From Faucicola mancuniensis (lineage in GTDB: Bacteria; Pseudomonadota; Gammaproteobacteria; Pseudomonadales; Moraxellaceae), in the NCBI RefSeq assembly GCF_046523945.1, contig NZ_CP171363.1, forward strand, positions 992,001-1,056,000: DNA of 64,000 bases. The letters are read 5' to 3'. Below the pieces are notes generated by a model, which did no database searches, was not told where the DNA came from, and was given only the letters and a program-made list of their open reading frames with translations. This document shows positions 43,025 to 50,572 of the stretch, piece by piece. Position 1 is the first letter of the stretch, and the number at the start of each line of letters is the position of its first letter. The translations under genes were made by a program, and so were the position numbers.

Positions 43025-43876
43025 TTAATCAATTGACAAACGATAATCCACCACCACAGGGGCATGGTCGCTAAACCATGCGTCTTTGTACACCCACGCA
43101 CCGACAATTTTGTCTTGCCAATCAGGTGTGCAAACGTGATAATCAATCCGCCAACCAACGTTTTTGGCACGAGCTTGTCCACGATTTGACCACCACGAGT
43201 ACAAAAACGGCTCATCACGCACCGCACGAAAACTGTCAATATAACCAAGCTCATCATAAATATGGTCAAGCCACGCTCGCTCGTGGGGCAGACAGCCAGA
43301 AGCTTTTTGGTTGCCAGACCAGTTTTTGATGTCAATGCGTTTATGCACAATGTTATAATCACCACAGATTATCATGGATTGGTTGTCATCTCGCCATTGT
43401 TTTAAAATCTTGGCGTATTCTTGTAAAAACACGTCCTTGCGAGCTTGAGCGTCATCGCCAGAACTACCAGACGGCAGATACAGCGAGGCAATGTTCACAT
43501 CAATCCCAATCCCAAAATCAAAGGTCGCACAGATAAATCGCCCTTGCGTGTCGGCAATGTCAAAGCCAAGCCCAGTTTTCACCGATTTTATCGGCAATCG
43601 GCTATAAATCGCCGTCCCTGCATAACCTGCTTTTTGGGCGGGAAACAGGTGCGTGTGCCAACCTGTCGGTTTAAATTTGTCCGTCCATTGTTCAGGATTA
43701 ATGCGAGTTTCTTGCATACAGACCACGTCCGCATCAGACGTGGCAAGCCAGTCAAATAAGCCCTTTTTCTCGGACGCTCGCAAGCCGTTTACGTTAATGG
43801 ACACCACTCGTAAAACTTTTTTGTCATCTGCATAGGTGGATTTTTTTGGGATAATATCGTTGTCAATAATCGTCAT
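43025..43876 (-). CDS. xthA: Exodeoxyribonuclease III
   Basis: This 283-residue Mg-dependent nuclease cleaves abasic sites and removes blocked 3' ends in base excision repair. The endonuclease/exonuclease/phosphatase fold shows VVSINVNGLRA, CMQETRI, SLYLPSGSSGD, ICGDYNIVH, WWSNRGQARAKNVGWRIDYH and SDHAPVVVDY. The metal Glu and catalytic Asp and His are in place. It is the third gene after cmoB and the SDR gene, 34 bp behind the latter. Confidence 0.93.
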   Translation of the reverse strand: MTIIDNDIIPKKSTYADDKKVLRVVSINVNGLRASEKKGLFDWLATSDADVVCMQETRINPEQWTDKFKPTGWHTHLFPAQKAGYAGTAIYSRLPIKSVKTGLGFDIADTQGRFICATFDFGIGIDVNIASLYLPSGSSGDDAQARKDVFLQEYAKILKQWRDDNQSMIICGDYNIVHKRIDIKNWSGNQKASGCLPHERAWLDHIYDELGYIDSFRAVRDEPFLYSWWSNRGQARAKNVGWRIDYHVCTPDWQDKIVGAWVYKDAWFSDHAPVVVDYRLSID

Positions 43877-43910
43877 GTTATCAATGTTGTTAAAAGTTAA
43901 AAAATCATTG

Positions 43911-44684
43911 TTAAATCAATGGTGTATTAATCAAACGCTTGCCAATTTGTGGTGCGTTGTCATTTACCATTATGGGGGCAAGTCCGTATTTTTCACGGAT
44001 TTTATTTAAAATGCTATGGCGTGGTTCGCTAATTTCGTTAAAAATATACGCAGGTTTTAGTAGATTTTTTGCATGTAAATCCACCATTTTTGTCAAATTT
44101 TTAATCACCGTTTCACGCTGTACCATATTCGCCCATTGGATAGCGTCCATTTTATCGGTGTTTAGGGCTTGTTTGGTTAAACGCTCGCTGTTAAAAATAT
44201 CCGTGTTTAACAGACTGCCATTAATCAAACCACTGGGGCGCACAATCGTCAAATTCTTTTGCCAAAACGCTTGATAAAGCTGTTCGGCACTGTATAAGCA
44301 GCTATCTTTTGCCATGCGTGGGGATGGCGTGGTGTCAATGTCCACCGTCTCACCAGCATTTTGCCCATACACGCCTGTTGATGAGATATAAATCAAGTGT
44401 GACTGTTCACAAAAAACGGCTTGGCTAATGGGGCGAACGCTCTCCACATAGGCGATCGCATACCCTGCGATACTATGGTTATCAGGGCTTAAAATCACAT
44501 AAATCAAGTCAAAAATGGCATTGTCAAAATCATCTTTATTTAAATTTTTTACATCTTTGACAATTTGACAAACGCCATCAATGTCTTTTTTGCTACGGCT
44601 TACTAAGGTGATTTGGTGGTGCGATTTTAGGCGATTGGCTAAGGGCAAGCCCAATTTTCCTGCACCGATGATTAAGATTTTCAT
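43911..44684 (-). CDS. NAD(P)-dependent epimerase/dehydratase-like SDR protein (YeeZ-like)
   Basis: A 257-residue extended SDR protein: N-terminal Rossmann loop ILIIGAGKLGLPLANRL, a Ser/Tyr pair in YISSTGVYGQNAGE, and VRPSGLINGSL. The usual catalytic YxxxK is present only as YSAEQLYQ, without the Lys, so oxidoreductase activity is doubtful. E. coli YeeZ has the same overall plan. It lies 8 bp after cmoB and is probably cotranscribed. Confidence 0.75.
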   Translation of the reverse strand: MKILIIGAGKLGLPLANRLKSHHQITLVSRSKKDIDGVCQIVKDVKNLNKDDFDNAIFDLIYVILSPDNHSIAGYAIAYVESVRPISQAVFCEQSHLIYISSTGVYGQNAGETVDIDTTPSPRMAKDSCLYSAEQLYQAFWQKNLTIVRPSGLINGSLLNTDIFNSERLTKQALNTDKMDAIQWANMVQRETVIKNLTKMVDLHAKNLLKPAYIFNEISEPRHSILNKIREKYGLAPIMVNDNAPQIGKRLINTPLI

Positions 44685-44692
44685 ACATTTTC

Positions 44693-45730
44693 CTACAGCT
44701 TTTTCGCCACCATCACCGCACGTTTTGGGCGTGGATAGCCTTCTAGCGTTTTGCTGTTGTCATTTGGGTCTAAAAAATCTGCCAATGAATGATAATCCAT
44801 CCACGCTGTTTTTCGCTGTTCATCAAAAGTGGTAACATTCACGTCCACACATTTGACATCAACAAAACCCGCCTTTTGTAGCCACAAAGTCAAAGCAGGA
44901 ACGGACGGCAAAAAATAGACATTATTCATCTGAGCATAGCGGTCTTTTGGCACAAGCACGGTGTTTTCATCGCCATCAACCACCAAAGTCTCTAGCACCA
45001 ATTCACCGCCTTTTAACAATTGATTTTTTAGTTGTAATAAACAATCAAAAGGCGATGCACGGTGATAAAGCACGCCCATACAAAACACGGTATGAAACAG
45101 TTGTTTATTGTTTTCAGTGGTAAATGGTAAGTTTTCTAACGCCACAGGAATAAAATGAAGGTTTGGCGGATTGTTAAGACTGCCTACAAAATTCCGTATC
45201 GCCATAAATTGATAATAAAACAAACAAGACGGGTCAATCACCACCACTGTTTTTGCCCCTGCTCCAAGCATTCGCCAACCGTGATAGCCAGAGCCACCGC
45301 CCACGTCCAGCACTCGCTTGTCAGTCAAATCGCTGATAAACGGCAGTACCCTATCCCATTTTAAATCGCTTCGCCATTCGGTGTCTATGTGTATGCTTTG
45401 CTCGCCTTGTCCGATGACAAATCCGCCTTTTCGCCACGGCATTAGGTTTTTTAAAAGTGCGGTGGTTTGTTTAATTTCACCTTGCGAAAGTGGGACATCA
45501 AAGGTGATGTTTTGGGCGGTAAAATCGGTGCGAATGGTTTTGCCGTCCATATTAGGCAAGCGTTCCACTACCGATTGATAATAAGGGGCGTTGGCGTAGC
45601 GTGCTTTGTCTTTGATGTGGGCAAGCCAATTTGGCAAGTTGGCAAGCCAATCATTTGCTATAGGGTATTTTTGGGCAAGGTCTAAAAGGGTGAGATAAAG
45701 CTCTTTTTCGGCTTGGGTGATGGTGGACAT
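44693..45730 (-). CDS. cmoB: tRNA U34 carboxymethyltransferase
   Basis: This 345-residue enzyme transfers a carboxymethyl group from carboxy-SAM to 5-hydroxyuridine 34, giving cmo5U in tRNA. Motifs are LMPWRKGGFVIGQGEQSIHIDTEWRSDLKWDRV, the SAM loop VLDVGGGSGYHGWRM, CMGVLYHRASPFD, LVLETLVVDGDE, RYAQMNNVYFLPSVPAL and DFLDPNDNSKTLEGYPRPKRA. MSTITQ at 45730 is the likely start; the frame upstream is not homologous. Its partner cmoA lies about 10.5 kb away. Confidence 0.93.
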   Translation of the reverse strand: MSTITQAEKELYLTLLDLAQKYPIANDWLANLPNWLAHIKDKARYANAPYYQSVVERLPNMDGKTIRTDFTAQNITFDVPLSQGEIKQTTALLKNLMPWRKGGFVIGQGEQSIHIDTEWRSDLKWDRVLPFISDLTDKRVLDVGGGSGYHGWRMLGAGAKTVVVIDPSCLFYYQFMAIRNFVGSLNNPPNLHFIPVALENLPFTTENNKQLFHTVFCMGVLYHRASPFDCLLQLKNQLLKGGELVLETLVVDGDENTVLVPKDRYAQMNNVYFLPSVPALTLWLQKAGFVDVKCVDVNVTTFDEQRKTAWMDYHSLADFLDPNDNSKTLEGYPRPKRAVMVAKKL

Positions 45731-45928
45731 GATAACCTTTTTTTTAATTTGATAAATTAACGTGATATTGTAAAGAAAAAACAAGCAAAAGCAAAATTTT
45801 TTACAACATTTTTAAACGACACCAATTGTCGTAAACCTCACAATTTATCTTTTCTAATTTGACTTTTTGGGTTAATATAAGAACCTGTTTACGATTAATT
45901 ATTGACAAATAATAAAAAAAGGACAGTC

Positions 45929-47452
45929 ATGTCGCTCACGCTACAAACGGTACAAAACCTTGCTCCAGATGCTTCGTCTTTGGCGGCCGCCAAAAAACTG
46001 CTCAGTCCTACCAAATGGTCGGCACACGGCTTTGCAAAAGAGTTGGATTTGATTTGGGCTCAGTGTCAAGGTTCTGGCTCAACCCCTTATTACACGGTGG
46101 TGGATTTGGGCGATAACGGCTACAAATGCACCTGCCCTTCTCGCAAATTCCCCTGCAAACACGCTTTAGCACTCATGATGTTATACGTTGCCGATGCCAC
46201 GCCTTTTGTGCCAAGCGACACGCCAACATGGGTTGTTGATTGGCTTGGCAGACGCAGAAAAACCAACAAAACCGCCACGCTTGCCGAAAAAACAGACAAC
46301 AGCGAAAATGTGCAAAATAGCGACAACAGCCCAAGTCTTGCCGACATGATAACGATGGGAAATGCCGAGCCTGTGCTATCGGCAGAAGAGCTTGCCAAAA
46401 AACAACAAGCCCAAGCCAAACGTGCCGAAAAAACCAAAGCCGACACGGACGCAAGAATTAGTGCAGGACTTGTTGAGCTACAAAACTGGCTACAAGACCA
46501 GTTACGCATGGGCATCATGGCGTTTATGGACAACGCCAGTAGCAAATGCCGACAAATTTCCGCTCGCCTAAACGATGCCAAAGCGTCCACCCTTGCCAGT
46601 CGCATTGATGAACTGCCTGCTCAGCTTGCCGAGTGCGAACGAGCCAATCAGCCAAACCTTGTCATTCAAGCCTTTGGCAAATGGGTGCTACTGTGTCAAG
46701 CGTGGTTTGCCAATCCTGACGACCCAGACACACGCCGAGCCATTGCCACCAGTGAAACCAAAGACAAAATTTTGGCAAATGACAACGCCCCAAAACAAAC
46801 AGGCATTTGGCACAACGTGGGCGAGATTAGCGAAGTTCGCAAAGACGGCTTAATCAGTCATGCCACTTGGCTTGTCAAAATGAATGACGTCAATACCACC
46901 AACAATTCACCGCATTTTGCCCTACTCTTAGATTATCATCACCCCAGTACAGGACAAGGTCATATCGGTATTGGTGTGGGTGATTTTGTCGTGGGTGAGC
47001 TGTGTTTTTATCCCAGTCGTCAGCCACTTAGGGGATTTTTTATTCAGCAAGAAATAGTGTCTTGTGAAATTGACAAAACCTTTAGTCCACTTGATGGTGA
47101 ACCAAATCACACGATTAGTCCAACCAAAAATTTATTACCACCGAGCTTAATCTATCCCACACCGTCTTTATCTTTGTTTGAAAGTTATCAACAATATTTG
47201 AGTAATTTGCCGTGGGCGGAAGTCATGCCGTACATTTTGACCAAAGGGCGTGTGGTGAAAACCCATGAAAAATCCAACAAACAGCCCTATTGGTGGGTGG
47301 GCGATGATGGCACAACGGTCAAACTTAGCAACGCCGATTTGCCAAAATTAACCCAAGCCACGCCCATCAGCCACGCCTTTATCCTGTGGGACGGACTGCA
47401 CGGACGGCTACTTGGGATCGCAAGCGATGAATGGGGATTTTTGTCATGTTAA
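45929..47452 (+). CDS. SWIM zinc finger protein (YehQ-like)
   Basis: A 507-residue protein with an N-terminal SWIM finger, CTCPSRKFPCKH, with C67, C69, C76 and H78 as the CxC-x6-CxH ligands, followed by a Glu/Lys/Ala-rich helical stretch (about 110-200) and a long region of unknown fold. It resembles E. coli YehQ by domain and context. It starts at ATG 45929 just after AAAGGA and its stop overlaps the next start by 7 nt, so translation is coupled. It is the first gene of the MoxR-VWA operon and probably the target-binding component, which is inference. Confidence 0.85.
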   Translation: MSLTLQTVQNLAPDASSLAAAKKLLSPTKWSAHGFAKELDLIWAQCQGSGSTPYYTVVDLGDNGYKCTCPSRKFPCKHALALMMLYVADATPFVPSDTPTWVVDWLGRRRKTNKTATLAEKTDNSENVQNSDNSPSLADMITMGNAEPVLSAEELAKKQQAQAKRAEKTKADTDARISAGLVELQNWLQDQLRMGIMAFMDNASSKCRQISARLNDAKASTLASRIDELPAQLAECERANQPNLVIQAFGKWVLLCQAWFANPDDPDTRRAIATSETKDKILANDNAPKQTGIWHNVGEISEVRKDGLISHATWLVKMNDVNTTNNSPHFALLLDYHHPSTGQGHIGIGVGDFVVGELCFYPSRQPLRGFFIQQEIVSCEIDKTFSPLDGEPNHTISPTKNLLPPSLIYPTPSLSLFESYQQYLSNLPWAEVMPYILTKGRVVKTHEKSNKQPYWWVGDDGTTVKLSNADLPKLTQATPISHAFILWDGLHGRLLGIASDEWGFLSC

Positions 47453-48939
47453 ACACCACAAACACAGCCACCACCACGTACGCCCAATTGCAAAAAATCT
47501 ACACTCGTTGGCTGGTGGGCGATAATTTGGGCGTATCTGTTGCCGATTTGCCGTCCGATTTTGCCGAGATTTTGCAAGCGTGCGATGATGACAAACACGA
47601 TTTGTTTTGTTTGGCACTTGCCAGTCAATTTCAAAGTTTGATGTATTTGCACACGCCAACAGGCAAATTAAACGCCTTGCCAGTTTTGCCGACTTTGGAT
47701 AAATTAACCGTTTTGCCAAAAGACTTGCAACCATTAGCAAGACGCATTCTCAAAAATATGTCCAATAAACATTATCAACATTGGTATTTGTTTTTGCGAT
47801 TTTTGGCAAATCGTGGCTACGCTCTACCGCCAACCGACTGTTTGGACATTTTATCTGCCTTGCAAAAACGCCTTGATGACAAAATTCCGATTGGCTATTT
47901 GCCGTGGCTAAACTGGTTAAATGGCGATAAATCTGGGCAAGCGATTGACGATGAAGTCAATGGCGACAACTGGGACGAGTGGTATCCTGCCGAGCGAGCC
48001 AAACGCCTAAAACAAATGCGAAACACCAACGCCAAAGGCGTGCTTGAGCTTTTTGACACCCATTTTGGCAAACACCCTGCTGATGAACGCTTGCGACTGC
48101 TTGAGTGCATGGCGGTCAATTTGTCGCTTGATGATGAAACGTTTTTGCGTGGTTTGTTGTCCGACCGCTCGCAAAAAGTTGCTAATCTTGCTAGGCAGTT
48201 TTTGGCACGGCTTGGCTCATCTGATGGCACACAAGGTGGCACGGACGCAGAAAAAGAGCAATTTGCCAAAGAGCTTGCCGAAATGTTTGAGCTAAAAACC
48301 AACCCTTTAAACAAACGCTATTTAGCCCCCAAAAAACTCAAAAGTGGCAAACAAATATCAATCCGTACCGAGCAGTTAAAAACGGTGCATTTGCCTTATT
48401 TTGCCAAAGCGTTTGGGCTAAGTATCACCGAGTTGATACAGCTTTGGGAGTTTAGGGGCAATGATTATCGCCAAGAAAATGACAATCTTAGTCTGGTGCA
48501 AAACATGACAGCGACTTTGACGGACGCTGATTTTGCGGTATTGGTGGAGCAGTTGTGCAAACAGTTAAAAAATGACAACCAAGTGTATTCATTGATTGTT
48601 GTTTTGGAAAAACGACTTGATGAGCCACTGCGAGAAATGCTCACCAAGCGTTTATTGCACATCGGTGCCGAGTTTGAAAACATTGCCAATTATGCCAGTG
48701 AGCAATGGGTGTTTGATGATTTTGATAAATTGATGCAATCGCCAAGCTGGAAAAGTCTGTCAAAACGCATTAGCGACTGCCATTGGATTGGCGTTGAGTT
48801 ATATACGTTGAGCATGATGGTGTCGCAACAGGTGGCAAGGGCATTGTTTGATAAGCTCATTGAGATGGGCGTGCCAAGAGCGGATAATGGTTTGATGGTG
48901 TTAAATTTAAATCAACGATTGAGAGAAGTGGAGAATTAA
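47446..48939 (+). CDS. DUF5691 family protein
   Basis: A 497-residue soluble, helix-rich protein with HEAT-like stretches, for example FDTHFGKHPADERLRLLECMAVNLSLDDE, FLRGLLSDRSQKVANLARQFLARLG and the later paired helices ending NLNQRLREVEN. It matches DUF5691 by order and context: these proteins occur next to SWIM, MoxR, DUF5682 and VWA genes. The ATG at 47446 overlaps the SWIM stop by 7 nt (ATGTTAA). Biochemical function is unknown; a scaffold role is a guess. Confidence 0.8.
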   Translation: MLNTTNTATTTYAQLQKIYTRWLVGDNLGVSVADLPSDFAEILQACDDDKHDLFCLALASQFQSLMYLHTPTGKLNALPVLPTLDKLTVLPKDLQPLARRILKNMSNKHYQHWYLFLRFLANRGYALPPTDCLDILSALQKRLDDKIPIGYLPWLNWLNGDKSGQAIDDEVNGDNWDEWYPAERAKRLKQMRNTNAKGVLELFDTHFGKHPADERLRLLECMAVNLSLDDETFLRGLLSDRSQKVANLARQFLARLGSSDGTQGGTDAEKEQFAKELAEMFELKTNPLNKRYLAPKKLKSGKQISIRTEQLKTVHLPYFAKAFGLSITELIQLWEFRGNDYRQENDNLSLVQNMTATLTDADFAVLVEQLCKQLKNDNQVYSLIVVLEKRLDEPLREMLTKRLLHIGAEFENIANYASEQWVFDDFDKLMQSPSWKSLSKRISDCHWIGVELYTLSMMVSQQVARALFDKLIEMGVPRADNGLMVLNLNQRLREVEN

Positions 48940-48941
48940 AA

Positions 48942-49322
48942 ATAGCGAAATTAAAAAAGACCTTGCCGAAAAATGTACTGGATTTAGTTGTTAATAAAGA
49001 CTGGGATACGTTAAAAGAAGAACTTTTAAAATGTGAGCCAATGGCGTATCAGCATTTTGGTGCAGGCAATAGCTTAAAAGCGAAGCATATTTTATTTGTC
49101 TGTGGGTCAGGAGATATTAAAGCTAATCATTTTGATTTTAATGATAAATTTTGGCAAAGTTTACTCAATTATTATATTTCAATGAATCAAACTGACGTTG
49201 TTAAAGTTTTACTAGAAAAAGGCTTTGACCCAAATTTAAATGACGATTTAGAAAACAAACTCAATCAATTAGAACAATTTGAACTTAAACTTTACGAACT
49301 AATGCAATTTGAACCGCAATAA
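48942..49322 (+). CDS. Small ankyrin-like protein, start codon unclear
   Basis: The frame reads AKLKKTLPKNVLDLVVNKDW at its start and includes MNQTDVVKVLLEKGFDPNLNDD, an ankyrin-like repeat, in a protein of 119-126 residues. No ATG or GTG starts it: a TTG lies at 48963, and an ATA at 48942 sits where a start would be expected, 8-9 nt after GGAG. The codon use is much more AT-rich than in its neighbours DUF5691 and MoxR. It lies immediately after DUF5691. It may be a late-arriving passenger or an accessory regulator. Function is not known. Confidence 0.6.
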   Translation: MAKLKKTLPKNVLDLVVNKDWDTLKEELLKCEPMAYQHFGAGNSLKAKHILFVCGSGDIKANHFDFNDKFWQSLLNYYISMNQTDVVKVLLEKGFDPNLNDDLENKLNQLEQFELKLYELMQFEPQ

Positions 49323-49370
49323 TTTTTACCATTTTCACCAAATTTTAAACCTTTAAAAAGGAAAACTTGC

Positions 49371-50450
49371 ATGACCGACATTTTACGCCAACCAGCCGAA
49401 ATCATCTACCAAGGCGAACTAGACGCACTAAAACGTGATGACACAGGCAATAAACCTGCCAACTGGCAACTCTCGCCCCAAGCTGTTGTCAAATACCTGA
49501 TGGGTGGCACAACCAGCGATGGCACAGTCATCAGCGAAAAATACGTGGGCAATCGCCGACTGATTGAAACGGCAGTCGCCACGCTTGCCACCGACCGAGC
49601 GTTACTTTTGCTAGGCGTACCGGGAACGGCAAAATCGTGGGTGTCCGAACATTTGTCAGCAGGTATCTCAGGCGACAGCACTCGTGTTATCCAATGCACC
49701 GCAGGCACGGACGAAAACCAAATCCGATACGGCTGGAACTACGCCCAACTGCTCGCCAAAGGCCCTAGCCGTGAAGCCCTTGTCCCCACACCGCTATACC
49801 GTGCGATGGAAGAAGGCACGCTTTGCCGACTAGAAGAGCTTACTCGCATGGGATCGGACGTGCAGGACACCTTGATTACCATTTTGTCCGAAAAAATGTT
49901 GCCAATTCCAGAGCTTAATGACGCAATTTTTGCCAAAAAAGGCTTTAACATCATCGCCACCGCCAACAACCGTGATAAAGGCGTAAACGAACTGTCGTCC
50001 GCTCTCAAACGGCGTTTTAACGTGGTGGTGTTGCCCTTGCCAGACGATATGCAAGAAGAAATCCGTATCGTGGCAAGACGAGTCAGCGAAATGGGCGAAA
50101 GTCTTGATTTGCCTGTGCCAAAAAATGCGGTGGACGAGATTGAAAAAGTCATCACCATTTTCCGTGAACTGCGTGGGGGCGAAACCCTAGACGGCAAAAC
50201 CGTGCTAAAATCACCGACAGGCAACCTATCTACTGCCGAAGCCATTGCGGTGATGGTTGGCAGTCTTAGTCAAGCCAACTGGTTTGGCAAGGGCGAATTG
50301 TCAGCCGAAACCATCAGCACCAATTTGATTGGGGCGATCGTCAAAGACCCTGTGCAAGACAAGGCGGTATTGGAAGAATATTTGGAAACGGTACTCAAAA
50401 AACGCAAAGATTATGCCCAGTTTTATCATCATTTGAATGATGTTTTATAA
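49371..50450 (+). CDS. MoxR-type AAA+ ATPase (YehL-like)
   Basis: A 359-residue AAA+ ATPase: Walker A LLLGVPGTAKSWVSEHLSAG, a short insert before RVIQCTAGTDENQIRYGWN, Walker B-like LCRLEELTRMG, sensor 1 ATANNRDKGVNE, and arginine-finger region SSALKRRFNVVVLP. Family: MoxR, YehL branch. Such ATPases assemble with VWA proteins to remodel or activate a partner. AAGGAAAA precedes the ATG. It stands between the ankyrin-like gene and DUF5682. It is intact and likely active. Confidence 0.9.
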   Translation: MTDILRQPAEIIYQGELDALKRDDTGNKPANWQLSPQAVVKYLMGGTTSDGTVISEKYVGNRRLIETAVATLATDRALLLLGVPGTAKSWVSEHLSAGISGDSTRVIQCTAGTDENQIRYGWNYAQLLAKGPSREALVPTPLYRAMEEGTLCRLEELTRMGSDVQDTLITILSEKMLPIPELNDAIFAKKGFNIIATANNRDKGVNELSSALKRRFNVVVLPLPDDMQEEIRIVARRVSEMGESLDLPVPKNAVDEIEKVITIFRELRGGETLDGKTVLKSPTGNLSTAEAIAVMVGSLSQANWFGKGELSAETISTNLIGAIVKDPVQDKAVLEEYLETVLKKRKDYAQFYHHLNDVL

Positions 50451-50474
50451 AAACTAATGTGCCAAAAAAATTTA

Positions 50475-50541
50475 CCCCCACCCCAGCCCTCCCCCAAAGG
50501 TGGAGGGAATTCCCTTCCCTAATGGAGGGGTTAGGGGAGGG
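50475..50541. repeat. GC-rich extragenic palindrome, REP-like
   Basis: An imperfect inverted repeat of C-rich then G-rich DNA, CCCCCACCCCAGCCCTCC on the left and GGAGGGGTTAGGGGAGGG on the right, with GGGAATTCCC in the middle. It is quite unlike the surrounding AT-rich intergenic DNA and resembles repetitive extragenic palindromes. It lies between MoxR and DUF5682. No second copy is seen in this window. Confidence 0.5.
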
Positions 50542-50572
50542 AAAAGATTAACACGCTAAAAGGTTATTTATC

